DNA of 14,139 nt, from contig JAFDFO010000030.1 of NCBI GenBank assembly GCA_019309815.1, positions 1-14,139 on the forward strand. The letters are read 5' to 3'. Below are positions 1-7,179 of the stretch, piece after piece. Every line of letters begins with the position of its first letter. Position 1 is the stretch's first letter. A program made the translations under genes and the position numbers. Under the pieces are notes generated by a model. It did not search any database. It was not told the DNA's origin and saw only the letters and a list, made by a program, of their open reading frames with translations. This DNA comes from Deltaproteobacteria bacterium. GTDB lineage: Bacteria > Desulfobacterota > Desulfobacteria > Desulfobacterales > C00003060.

Positions 1-53
1 TCGGCTACTCCATCACTCCGGAATTAGTCTGCCGTCTCGGCCCTGAAGCCTGA
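1..53 (+). CDS. Possible 3' end of an upstream gene (partial)
   Basis: Reading from base 3, 16 codons run without interruption to a TGA at 51-53 and give the tail GYSITPELVCRLGPEA. The peptide looks like an ordinary soluble C-terminus. The other two forward frames stop at 25-27 and 44-46. The fragment is too short to assign a family, and an open stretch of this size can arise by chance. No hairpin followed by a T-run is visible just after the stop. Confidence 0.3.
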   Translation, partial: GYSITPELVCRLGPEA

Positions 54-246
54 TTGGGATTTTTGAGATGGCTTCTAGTTATTTGTCAATCGTATTCAGC
101 CCAACGCCCACGTGTCTGCACAACTATGTATTGACAGAAATGCGCCATTTGGGCCAATCTTGGTATACATGAATCATGGGCAAAACCTTAAGGATCATCT
201 CCCGATTAGTTGTAGTTGATTAGAGTAGAATAGGTGTGATCTCAGA
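54..246. other. Intergenic stretch with no recognised gene
   Basis: No convincing ORF, tRNA or other RNA gene is seen here. A TTGACA hexamer lies at 131-136 and a TATACA at 164-169, but 27 bases separate them, too far for one sigma70 promoter. A small palindrome, TTGGGCCAA, lies at 149-157. Nothing here can be assigned a role with confidence. Confidence 0.5.
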
Positions 247-278
247 GGGTTCAAGGGTTCGAGGATTCAAGGGTTCAA
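247..278 (+). repeat. Octamer tandem repeat, left inverted arm
   Basis: Four head-to-tail 8-bp units (gggttcaa, gggttcga, ggattcaa, gggttcaa) fill 247-278. The reverse complement of 431-451 carries the same octamer phase: over 20 aligned positions, 255-274 matches it with two differences. The two arrays are therefore inverted repeats bracketing about 150 bases that hold the remnant of a four-helix-bundle protein gene. This resembles a small mobile or recombinogenic element; the interpretation is inference. Confidence 0.75.
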
Positions 279-306
279 GTGAAAAGCAAAAGAACATTCA
301 AAGAAA

Positions 307-464
307 GGACCCCAGATTTTGTTGGCAGGAGATTTGGGCTTCATTGAAAAAAGCGAATTGGGTACACTAAAAAAGACATCGCAGAAATCGAAAAAATGTT
401 AACCGCGCTGATAAAGTCTTTAGAAAACAAACCCTTGAATCCTTGGACCCTCTTCTCCAACTAA
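307..464 (+). pseudogene. Truncated, frameshifted four-helix-bundle (23S rRNA intervening-sequence type) protein remnant
   Basis: In one frame, 313-375 encodes QILLAGDLGFIEKSELGTLK. In the next frame, 375-464 encodes DIAEIEKMLTALIKSLENKP followed by LNPWTLFSN and TAA at 462-464. Joined, these resemble the C-terminal half of the four-helix-bundle family (TIGR02436-like, about 120 residues), whose members typically end with an 'ARDLGYI...IGRMLNGLIRSL' pattern. The frames are rejoined by adding one A to the A6 run at 369-374, which points to a one-base deletion. The N-terminal half, start codon and RBS are missing, so this is a dead 3' fragment. The last codons are supplied by the octamer array at 431-451. 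The family match is from memory of its consensus, not a search. Confidence 0.55.
431..451 (-). repeat. Octamer repeat, right inverted arm
   Basis: The reverse complement reads as octamers gggtccaa, ggattcaa and a partial gggt, the same unit and phase as the array at 247-278 in opposite orientation. It overlaps the 3' codons of the four-helix-bundle remnant and runs into the first copy of the 43-bp tandem repeat. Confidence 0.7.
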
Positions 465-523
465 ATTGGAGAAGAACCAGAATCCTTGGACCCTCTTCTC
501 CAACTAAATTGGAGAAGAACCAG
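438..523. repeat. Perfect 43-bp tandem duplication carrying a hairpin
   Basis: Bases 438-480 and 481-523 are identical 43-mers placed head to tail. Each contains a perfect 10-bp palindrome, TCTTCTCCAA and TTGGAGAAGA around the loop CTAAA (451-475 and 494-518). Identity between the copies suggests a recent duplication or one maintained by recombination. There is no T-run after either hairpin, so neither is a typical intrinsic terminator. Each unit also begins with part of the octamer array, linking it to the surrounding element. Confidence 0.9.
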
Positions 524-558
524 CCTTAAGTATTGATGAAGGCCAGGGAGGACAGCAC

Positions 559-612
559 ATGGAATTAGAGGGAAAAGGGGTCGCCATTAGGGCTATTGTT
601 AAAGCCCCGTGA
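559..612 (+). CDS. Possible 17-codon leader ORF
   Basis: An ATG at 559 is preceded by GGGAGG (546-551) with a 7-base spacer, a strong ribosome binding site. It opens MELEGKGVAIRAIVKAP followed by TGA at 610-612, and ends 30 bases before the DUF362 start. A weak GGGCT/AGCCC hairpin (590-607) lies over its end. It could be a leader peptide, the decayed start of an older gene cut by the neighbouring repeat element, or chance. No family is recognised. Confidence 0.22.
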   Translation: MELEGKGVAIRAIVKAP

Positions 613-642
613 GGACCAAACAGACGACAGTTGGAGGCTCCC

Positions 643-1593
643 ATGAAAACGAACTGCCCCATCACAAGACGACAATCCTTGAAGCGGATCGCGCACGTAT
701 CAGCGGGTCTTGCAGGTGCTGTCCTCGGTTTCTCTCCCTTGCTGCCTCCGACCCCCGCGCGAGCCTCGACAGGCGGCAAGAAGTTTCTTGTGGAAGGCTT
801 AGGCACACAAGAGAATTATGAGGTCATGGCATTGACTCGGAAAGTCTTTGAAGCGGCTGGAGGTATGGGCCGATTTGTCTCAAAGGGCGATGTGGTGGCC
901 ATTAAGCCGAATGTTTCCTGGGCCAGGCATCCTGAGATGGCAGCCACCACAAACCCTGAAGTCATAGAGGCAGTCGTGAAGCTCTGTCTCGACGCAGGAG
1001 CCAAGAAGGTAAGGATAGCTGACCACACCATCCACGATGCCAGACGCTGCTTTGCACTCACCGGCGTTGGTGCTGTTGCCAAGAAAACGGGGGCTGAGCT
1101 TGTCTTCCCAAGACCCTCGCTCATGAAAGAGATGAAGCTGCAAGGAAACCGTCTGGATGTCTGGCCTGTGTTCGTTCCTCTAGTGGAGGCCGACAAGGTC
1201 CTGAACGTACCAGTGGCGAAGGTTCACGGGCTGAGTACCCTGACTCTGGGAATGAAGAACTGGATTGGCGCGGTAGGGGGCCGGAGAAGTGCCCTTCATC
1301 AGGACATACACCAGAGCATCGTGGACCTGGCCCAGTTTTTTAACCCCACCGTGACGCTCATAGATGCTACCCGGATCATGGTAGAAAACGGTCCCTCCGG
1401 CGGAAGTCCGTCAGATGTTGCAGTCAGAAACACCTTGATCCTCAGCAACGACCCGGTTGCTGGAGATGCAAAGGCAGCAGCAGGACTCTTTGGCTATGTT
1501 CCAAGTGAGGTCGGTTTTATCCAGCTTGGACAGAAGTGGGGCCTTGGAACTTATGATCTGGAGAAAATAGCCACGCAAAGGGTTGTCCTGTGA
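643..1593 (+). CDS. Tat-exported DUF362 domain protein
   Basis: This 316-residue protein belongs to the DUF362 family, which often sits beside or is fused to ferredoxins and whose reaction is not established. The ATG at 643 is chosen over the in-frame TTG at 631 because GGAGG (633-637) lies 5 bases upstream. The N-terminus is a twin-arginine signal: T-R-R-Q-S-L-K-R at residues 8-15, a hydrophobic stretch at about 18-35, and a likely cleavage after A-R-A (39-41), so export in a folded state to the periplasm is expected. Family-like segments include VAIKPNVSWA, the VLNVPVAKVHG block and the following LGMKNWIGAV. It has no CxxC ferredoxin motif, so it is the DUF362-only form. Its TGA overlaps the next gene's GTG (GTGA, 1590-1593), implying translational coupling and a shared function with the polyferredoxin. 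Confidence 0.85.
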   Translation: MKTNCPITRRQSLKRIAHVSAGLAGAVLGFSPLLPPTPARASTGGKKFLVEGLGTQENYEVMALTRKVFEAAGGMGRFVSKGDVVAIKPNVSWARHPEMAATTNPEVIEAVVKLCLDAGAKKVRIADHTIHDARRCFALTGVGAVAKKTGAELVFPRPSLMKEMKLQGNRLDVWPVFVPLVEADKVLNVPVAKVHGLSTLTLGMKNWIGAVGGRRSALHQDIHQSIVDLAQFFNPTVTLIDATRIMVENGPSGGSPSDVAVRNTLILSNDPVAGDAKAAAGLFGYVPSEVGFIQLGQKWGLGTYDLEKIATQRVVL

Positions 1594-3227
1594 GAGCAAG
1601 ACACCTGGTCTGGATCCGAAGAGTCAGTCAGACCATCTTTCTGGGCCTGTTTCTTTTTCTGCTGGTGCAGAGTCGTCTCTCAGAGGATGCTTACCTAGAA
1701 TATTCCCTTGTTTTTGCCCAAGACGTGGACCTGAGACTCGACCAGCCCGTAACATGGTTTTTCCAACTGGACCCCCTTGTTTTGCTCTCCTCTCTCCTAT
1801 CCGGTTGGAAACTCATCTCCGGGTTTTGGTGGGCTGTGGGTCTGCTCATTGTGACCCTTTTTCTTGGCAGGGTGTTTTGCAGTTTTGTGTGTCCCTTTGG
1901 CACGATCCATCACGCCGTGGGTTCCGTGAAGCCCGCCCTCAAAGGGGACCGTATGGTCAAGGCCAACCAGAGGACCTCCGCCCACAGGATCAAATACTTC
2001 CTCTTGATACTCTTCCTTGTAGCAGCAGTGATGACACTCAATCTAACCGGACTGATGGATCCCATATCTTTCCTGTTTCGGTCACTGACACTGGCGGTGC
2101 TGCCGGGAATCGGCCTGGGCCTCAAAGAGGTATTCGATGTGCTGGCCGCAAGTGACATCAAGGTCCTCAACTACTTGAGCTATAGTGGTGAGGTCCTGGT
2201 TTCCCCTGTCTTTGGCTATGGATACCCGGCGTATAAAACCGGGTGGTTTATTGGGTTGATCTTTCTTGTCATCTTGTTTCTCAACCGGATCAAACCCCGT
2301 TTCTGGTGCCGCGTCCTGTGCCCCCTCGGGGCCCTGTTGGGAATCTTTTCAAGGTTTACTGTTCTGGGACTCGAAAAAGATCAAGACAAGTGCACGGAGT
2401 GTCAGTTGTGTTCCAAGGCTTGCCAGGGAGCTGCCTCTCCGATGCCCGGCCAGGACTGGGAAAACGCCGAATGCATCATGTGTTTCAACTGTTTTGATGC
2501 CTGTCCGGAAGATGCCTTGTCATTCAAATTCAGGTGGGCCCCCAAGTCGAACAGGCGTCCGGATATGGGCCGCAGGGCTGTGCTCGGAGGTTTGCTGGTC
2601 GGCGTATCTCTACCTCTTTTCGGAAAACTCGATGGCAGTACTCACCACGTCCCGGACCCGCGCCTGATCAGGCCGCCGGGTGCCCTCCCCGAAGACGAAT
2701 TCCTGACGTTGTGTCAGCGGTGCGGTCTTTGTATGAAGGTCTGTCCCACGAATGCCATCAATCCGACCCTCGCGGAGGCAGGAATGGCAGGCTTTTGGAC
2801 GCCCCATCTCGTCATGACCCAGGGTTACTGCGAATATACTTGCACGCTGTGTGGGAGTGTCTGCCCAACGGGCGCCATTGAAGAGATCTCTGCGAAGGAA
2901 AAGATAGAACGACCTATCAGCATCGGAACAGCTTACGTGGACAGAGGACGGTGTCTGCCATGGTCCGGCAACGGGCCCTGCATTGTGTGCCAAGAACTCT
3001 GCCCTACTTCGCCCAAGGCGATTTACTTAAAGAAGGGGGTTGTGCCTGACCATGGTCAAGCCCCTCTGCCGGTGAACGTTCCGTTTGTGGACATGGGAAA
3101 GTGTGTGGGGTGTGGCATCTGTGAAACCAAATGCCCGGTGAAGGGCCGTCCCGCCATCAGGGTAATAGCCGCCGGGGAATCCCGGTCTCTCAAAAATCAG
3201 ATACTGCTCACCAATTGGGTGCTCTAG
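1590..3227 (+). CDS. NapH/NapG-like fused membrane polyferredoxin, six 4Fe-4S motifs
   Basis: This 545-residue integral membrane electron carrier starts at a GTG overlapping the DUF362 stop. Residues 1-310 resemble NapH: hydrophobic segments near 13-28, 81-98, 136-152 and 218-232, the paired CxxxCP motifs at C97/C101 and C240/C244 (typical of quinol-linked NapH/YccM proteins), then two 4Fe-4S motifs (C268, 271, 274, 278 and C295, 298, 301, 305). Residues 326-346 read MGRRAVLGG plus a hydrophobic run, a Tat-like signal or anchor. The rest resembles NapG/MauM: the RPPGA landmark at 361-365, then motifs at C375-C385, C414-C425, C455/C464-C471 and C505-C515. Inference: electrons pass between the quinone pool, the cytoplasmic clusters and a periplasmic domain serving the exported DUF362 partner. 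The real partner is unknown, and no nitrate reductase gene is in the window. The gene ends in the CTAG shared with the opposing protease gene. Confidence 0.85.
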   Translation: MRARHLVWIRRVSQTIFLGLFLFLLVQSRLSEDAYLEYSLVFAQDVDLRLDQPVTWFFQLDPLVLLSSLLSGWKLISGFWWAVGLLIVTLFLGRVFCSFVCPFGTIHHAVGSVKPALKGDRMVKANQRTSAHRIKYFLLILFLVAAVMTLNLTGLMDPISFLFRSLTLAVLPGIGLGLKEVFDVLAASDIKVLNYLSYSGEVLVSPVFGYGYPAYKTGWFIGLIFLVILFLNRIKPRFWCRVLCPLGALLGIFSRFTVLGLEKDQDKCTECQLCSKACQGAASPMPGQDWENAECIMCFNCFDACPEDALSFKFRWAPKSNRRPDMGRRAVLGGLLVGVSLPLFGKLDGSTHHVPDPRLIRPPGALPEDEFLTLCQRCGLCMKVCPTNAINPTLAEAGMAGFWTPHLVMTQGYCEYTCTLCGSVCPTGAIEEISAKEKIERPISIGTAYVDRGRCLPWSGNGPCIVCQELCPTSPKAIYLKKGVVPDHGQAPLPVNVPFVDMGKCVGCGICETKCPVKGRPAIRVIAAGESRSLKNQILLTNWVL

Positions 3228-5674
3228 CCACACCCATTACATGTGGGTGCGGGCGACTCGCTTCCCCTGTCTTTGTCATCTTTGCCGAACGCCTTTGCCT
3301 TTTCAGCGAGATCCTTTAACCGATCATCCACTGCCCGAAAGAGCGTGCCCGGCGTATAGGTTCCATCTTTTCGCATTCGGCCCGCCTTCATTCCCATCAG
3401 TATCTCAGCCCCCTGCTCGATGGTCTTTATGGGATAGATGTGAAACTTGCCGGCTTTGACTGCTTTGACAACGTCTTTTCTGAGCATGAGATCCCTTACA
3501 TTCTTCGTGGGAATGATGACGCCTTGTTTGCCGGTAAGGCCCTTGTGTTTGCAGATGTCAAAAAACCCTTCGATCTTGCGTGTCGCCCCACCAATAGGTT
3601 GAATCTCCCCCTTCTGACTGACCGAGCCGGTCACCGCGATACCTTGAGAGATAGGCACCTTGGCAATGGCAGAAAGAATGACAAAGAGTTCCGTGCTGGA
3701 GGCGCTGTCCCCATCAACCATGCCGTAAGTCTGCTCAAAGCAGAGGTTGGCAGACAGCGCCAAAGGTTTGTTGTGCGCAAAATGTTCTTGCAGGTAACTG
3801 CTCAAGATCATGACGCCCTTGGTATGAATGTTTCCACTCATGCGAGACTCTCGTTCAATGGCAACAACTCCGGCCCTTCCCATGGAGACATTTGCCGTGA
3901 TACGGCCTGGTTTGCCGAACATATGGTCACCGGTCTGCAAAATGGCCAGCCCGTTTATTTGGCCCACCTTGCTACCGTCGGTTTCGATCCAGAAGATGTC
4001 TTTCTTGACCAATTCCTGTACACGTTCTTCCACCAGACTCGAGCGATAGATCTTTTTCTCTATGGCTTTTTCCACGTGAGATGCAGAAATATGCCTCTTT
4101 CTTCCCTGCACGGCCCAGTAATTTGCCTCGCGGATGATATCGGCAATGGCCCCCAGCTTGAGTGTCATCTTGTCCCTGCTGCCGGCCACCTCCATGCTGT
4201 ATTCCAGGAGTCTTGCCATGCCCGCGCGGTCGATGTGTCTTAACCCTTCCTCCTCACAGAATCTGGCCATGCAGCAAAGACATTCTCGTATACGTTTTTT
4301 GCTCCTGTCCGCCCTATCATCCAAATGCGCCTTGATCTTAAACATCTGTTTAAAGCGATCGTCATAGACATACAGAAGCTCATATATATAAGGATCTCCG
4401 GTTATCACGAGTTTAAGGTTCAACGGTATGGGTTCGGGCTTCAGCGTCCTGGTGGTTATGAAGCCATACATTTCACCCACATCTTCTATCTTGACCTCTT
4501 TGTGTCTGACGGCCCGTTTGAGGGCCTCCCAGGAAAGGTACCATTTCAGAATGTCGGTAACCTTCAGCACGAGATATCCGCCGTTGGCCTCGTGAAGAGC
4601 CCCGGATTTGATCATGGTAAAGTCGGTCACCAGGGCACCAAAGACGGCCTCCCGTTCTGTCCTTCCAAAAAGGGCCGGATAGGTAGGATTTGACGTGTAG
4701 ACGACAGGGGCTCCCTTGGTTTCAGAATTGTCAACAAGGACATTAACCTTGTATTTATTCATGACCGGGGACCCAACCATTCCGGGTATCGGCCCTTTGG
4801 GCTCCTCCTGTTCCGGTCTTCTTTGAAAATCAGCGATATTATCCATGATGTCCCGTCGCACGGCCTCAAGGTACTCAAACACGTGCTGCTGGTCCCTGAA
4901 CCTTCCCAGAACGCCCTGCATCTTCTTGGTCACCACGGCAAAGGCAATTGTATGATGCAACTTCTTGCGGCGTTCCACGTACTTGGCTTCCCGTTCCCCG
5001 ATGTCATTCATTGACTCGTTCATCTCGACGGACAACTTGTCACCCCTGTCCCGCAAAGCTTTCTTCTCTTCCGAAGAAAACTTTGCCAACTCCTGGGGAG
5101 GGATCACCTGCCCGTCCTTTCCCGGTATGATGGAAAGCCCCTGAGGGTCCACTTGCAACAAAAAGCCTTCTGCTTCCACCTTCTCCCTCAGGGCGTCGAT
5201 AACCTGGCGGCGCTTGTTCTCAAACTCCTGCCGAAGGACCTGCTCTTTGTAGCGATAATCATCGGTGCTGAATGCTACGGGGATATCGTTCTTCAGGGCA
5301 TCGATCAGCTCGTCCATGGCCCTTCTGAGCTCTTCGCCTCTGCCGGTGGGCAGTTTGACGGCTCTCGGTTTGTCATGTTCCTTGAAGTTGTGCACATAAC
5401 ACCAGTCCGGTGGTGGCGCCTGTCTGGCAGCTTCCTCTTCCAAAAGTGCACGGGCCATGTATGTCGCGCCCGTGTCAGTAGTGCCTGCCACATAGATGTT
5501 ATACTCGGGATCGTTCATGCCGACACCGAACTTGATCGCTTCAATGGCCCGCTCTTGCCCCACTACTCCGTGTTTGACGGGACAAAGCTCTTTGGTGAAA
5601 GAAACTTCTACCTCTTTTGGATCAACGTGCAACCGAAGCTCTTTTGCAGATAGCTCTCTGGCTTTTCTGGCCAT
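3224..5674 (-). CDS. Lon-family (AAA_32/LonB-like) serine protease
   Basis: This 816-residue protein has the layout of the AAA_32-type Lon-like proteases: an N-terminal ATPase-like region with a helical insert (about 140-290), a Walker B-like HEANGGYLVL near 362-371, an AAA lid, and a C-terminal S16 protease domain. The catalytic Ser is in VDGDSASS (about residue 658) and the catalytic Lys in GGATRK (about 701), so the Ser-Lys dyad is intact and ATP-linked protein quality control in the cytoplasm is expected. Oddly, the P-loop position reads GTTDTGAT (about 64-71) with Ala where the Walker A Lys should be. The tail ends TCNGCG. The ATG follows a very strong GGAGGAGGG site and shares an A with the glgA stop (TAATG), so it is the last gene of the operon and translationally coupled. 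Its TAG overlaps the converging polyferredoxin stop. It has no transmembrane segment, unlike archaeal LonB. Confidence 0.9.
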   Translation of the reverse strand: MARKARELSAKELRLHVDPKEVEVSFTKELCPVKHGVVGQERAIEAIKFGVGMNDPEYNIYVAGTTDTGATYMARALLEEEAARQAPPPDWCYVHNFKEHDKPRAVKLPTGRGEELRRAMDELIDALKNDIPVAFSTDDYRYKEQVLRQEFENKRRQVIDALREKVEAEGFLLQVDPQGLSIIPGKDGQVIPPQELAKFSSEEKKALRDRGDKLSVEMNESMNDIGEREAKYVERRKKLHHTIAFAVVTKKMQGVLGRFRDQQHVFEYLEAVRRDIMDNIADFQRRPEQEEPKGPIPGMVGSPVMNKYKVNVLVDNSETKGAPVVYTSNPTYPALFGRTEREAVFGALVTDFTMIKSGALHEANGGYLVLKVTDILKWYLSWEALKRAVRHKEVKIEDVGEMYGFITTRTLKPEPIPLNLKLVITGDPYIYELLYVYDDRFKQMFKIKAHLDDRADRSKKRIRECLCCMARFCEEEGLRHIDRAGMARLLEYSMEVAGSRDKMTLKLGAIADIIREANYWAVQGRKRHISASHVEKAIEKKIYRSSLVEERVQELVKKDIFWIETDGSKVGQINGLAILQTGDHMFGKPGRITANVSMGRAGVVAIERESRMSGNIHTKGVMILSSYLQEHFAHNKPLALSANLCFEQTYGMVDGDSASSTELFVILSAIAKVPISQGIAVTGSVSQKGEIQPIGGATRKIEGFFDICKHKGLTGKQGVIIPTKNVRDLMLRKDVVKAVKAGKFHIYPIKTIEQGAEILMGMKAGRMRKDGTYTPGTLFRAVDDRLKDLAEKAKAFGKDDKDRGSESPAPTCNGCG

Positions 5675-7179
5675 TACTCCCTCCTCCTGTCATTGCGGAC
5701 CTCAGATTTGTTCTTTATAGCTTGCTTTACTTTTTCATACAAGGAGACATATTCTCGGGCAGACCTCTCCCACGAGAAGTCGCATTTCATCCCGTTGGTC
5801 ACGAGTCTCATCCACGTGGTATTGTCCTCAAAGAGTGATACGGCCTCTTGAATCTTTTCCAGAAAGGCCTTCGCCTCATAATCAACAAATTTGAATCCGG
5901 TCCCTTGGCCCGAGCCCGGAGCAAACTGCTCAATGGTGTCGTCAAGACCTCCCGTAGCTCGGACAATCGGCACGGTCCCGTATCTTAGGGCATATATCTG
6001 CGTCAGCCCGCACGGTTCGTAACGGGAAGGTACGAGAAGCATATCCGCACCCGCCATGATCCGGTGCGCAAGGGTTTCGTCAAACCCAATCCTGACCGCC
6101 ATGCTGTCAGGATACTCCCTCCCCAGCTTCACCAAGAACTTTTGATACGTCTCTTCCCCGGCACCCAGGATCACGAGCCCGGCATCGAGCTGAACAATGT
6201 CTTGAGCGATCTGCACGAGCAAGTCGCACCCTTTTTGGGCTGCAAGCCGGGAAATCATCCCCAGGACAGGTCGATCCACAAAACGTCGATCGAGGCCCAG
6301 CTCATTCACAAGGTCAACCTTGCACTCCTTCTTGTTCTTTGTATCGCTAAAGGTGTAGCCGGCCTTGATATGGGGATCTATCGCAGGGTCCCAGGTATCA
6401 TAGTCTGCACCGTTCAGAATCCCGTAGAGGTCGGCCGATCTTTTCTGAAAGATCCCTTCCATGCCCAGTCCGAATTCGGGGGTCTGTATCTCCTGACTGT
6501 ATCTCGGACTCACTGTGGTAATAGCATCCGAATACACAATGCCTGCTTTCAAAAGACTAATCTTGCCCCAGTATTCAACACCCTCAGGACGAAACTCACT
6601 GGCTGGGAGGCCAGAGGTCGGCAGCTTTTCTGCAGGAAAGACCCCCTGATATCCCAAGTTGTGAACTGTAATGACCGAGGCAGCATCAGAGAAAAAAGGA
6701 TCCGTCCTGTAAAGGGTCTTTAGATAGGCCGGGATAAGCCCGGTTTGCCAGTCGTGGCAATGGACCACGTCAAAGCGCAGACCCGTCTCTTTGGCAAAAA
6801 GGAGGGCAGCGCGGCTGAAATAGGTAAATCGTTCGAAGTTATCGGGGTAGTCCCCTTGTGCCGTGCCATACAAACCGGACCGGTCAAAGAAGTCCTCCTG
6901 TCTAAAGAGATAGACGGGGATTCCGTCCTGGGTTGAGGTTTTCAGGACCTCGCCCCTTCGTTTGGCTTCTCCCAGGGGAACCTCAAGCCCGTTGAGCACC
7001 TCCTCAGTCTTATAGTTCCCATTCTTCGTCATCCGATAGAACGGAAGGCCAACACTTACATCCACGCCCAGATCTTTAAGGGAAGCAGGCAGAGAACCCG
7101 CCACATCGGCTAGCCCACCGGTCTTGGCAAATGGAACCACTTCTGAGGCCAGAAACCAGACCTTAAGAGAGTCTCTCAT
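5674..7179 (-). CDS. glgA: Glycogen synthase (ADP-glucose type, GT5)
   Basis: This protein transfers glucose from ADP-glucose to the non-reducing end of an alpha-1,4-glucan. It has 501 residues from the chosen ATG, close to the usual 480-500. Family landmarks: KTGGLADV (19-26, ADP-glucose binding loop), HCHDWQTGLIP (140-150), TVHNLGYQG (171-179), GMISRLAAQKG (307-317, with the phosphate-contacting Arg and Lys) and SRYEPCGLTQ (385-394, acceptor-site Glu and Cys). The frame stays open upstream to a TTG at 7239, but that adds a hydrophobic 20-residue stretch with no RBS and precedes the normal GlgA N-terminus (KVWFLASEVVPFAKTGG). The ATG at 7179 is therefore preferred, although its own GGA site is weak. 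It lies 104 bases after the GT81 gene and its TAA overlaps the protease ATG by one base. Confidence 0.93.
   Translation of the reverse strand: MRDSLKVWFLASEVVPFAKTGGLADVAGSLPASLKDLGVDVSVGLPFYRMTKNGNYKTEEVLNGLEVPLGEAKRRGEVLKTSTQDGIPVYLFRQEDFFDRSGLYGTAQGDYPDNFERFTYFSRAALLFAKETGLRFDVVHCHDWQTGLIPAYLKTLYRTDPFFSDAASVITVHNLGYQGVFPAEKLPTSGLPASEFRPEGVEYWGKISLLKAGIVYSDAITTVSPRYSQEIQTPEFGLGMEGIFQKRSADLYGILNGADYDTWDPAIDPHIKAGYTFSDTKNKKECKVDLVNELGLDRRFVDRPVLGMISRLAAQKGCDLLVQIAQDIVQLDAGLVILGAGEETYQKFLVKLGREYPDSMAVRIGFDETLAHRIMAGADMLLVPSRYEPCGLTQIYALRYGTVPIVRATGGLDDTIEQFAPGSGQGTGFKFVDYEAKAFLEKIQEAVSLFEDNTTWMRLVTNGMKCDFSWERSAREYVSLYEKVKQAIKNKSEVRNDRRRE

Noticed and set aside
131..169. Sigma70 promoter from TTGACA (131-136) and TATACA (164-169)
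   Set aside because: The spacer is 27 bases, and nothing like a -10 box lies 16-18 bases after TTGACA.
451..518. Intrinsic terminators at the two hairpins
   Set aside because: The stems are AT-rich and no T-run follows either one on either strand.
438..523. CRISPR array
   Set aside because: The two identical 43-mers are directly adjacent with no spacer between them, there are only two copies, and no cas gene is near.
1583..2155. 190-codon + strand frame at the start of the polyferredoxin
   Set aside because: The overlapping frame encodes the membrane segments and CxxxCP motif of the polyferredoxin; this one is Pro/Arg/Ser-rich with no recognisable domain.
1590..3227. Part of a periplasmic nitrate reductase (nap) operon
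   Set aside because: The NapH/NapG resemblance is to the electron-transfer modules only; no napA, napB or napC gene is present, and the partner is a DUF362 protein.
3440..4243. 267-codon open frame on the + strand
   Set aside because: It lies wholly antisense to the well-supported protease gene, has no family motifs, and is a codon-usage shadow.
6064..6723. 219-codon open frame on the + strand
   Set aside because: It is antisense to glgA, whose conserved motifs span the same bases.
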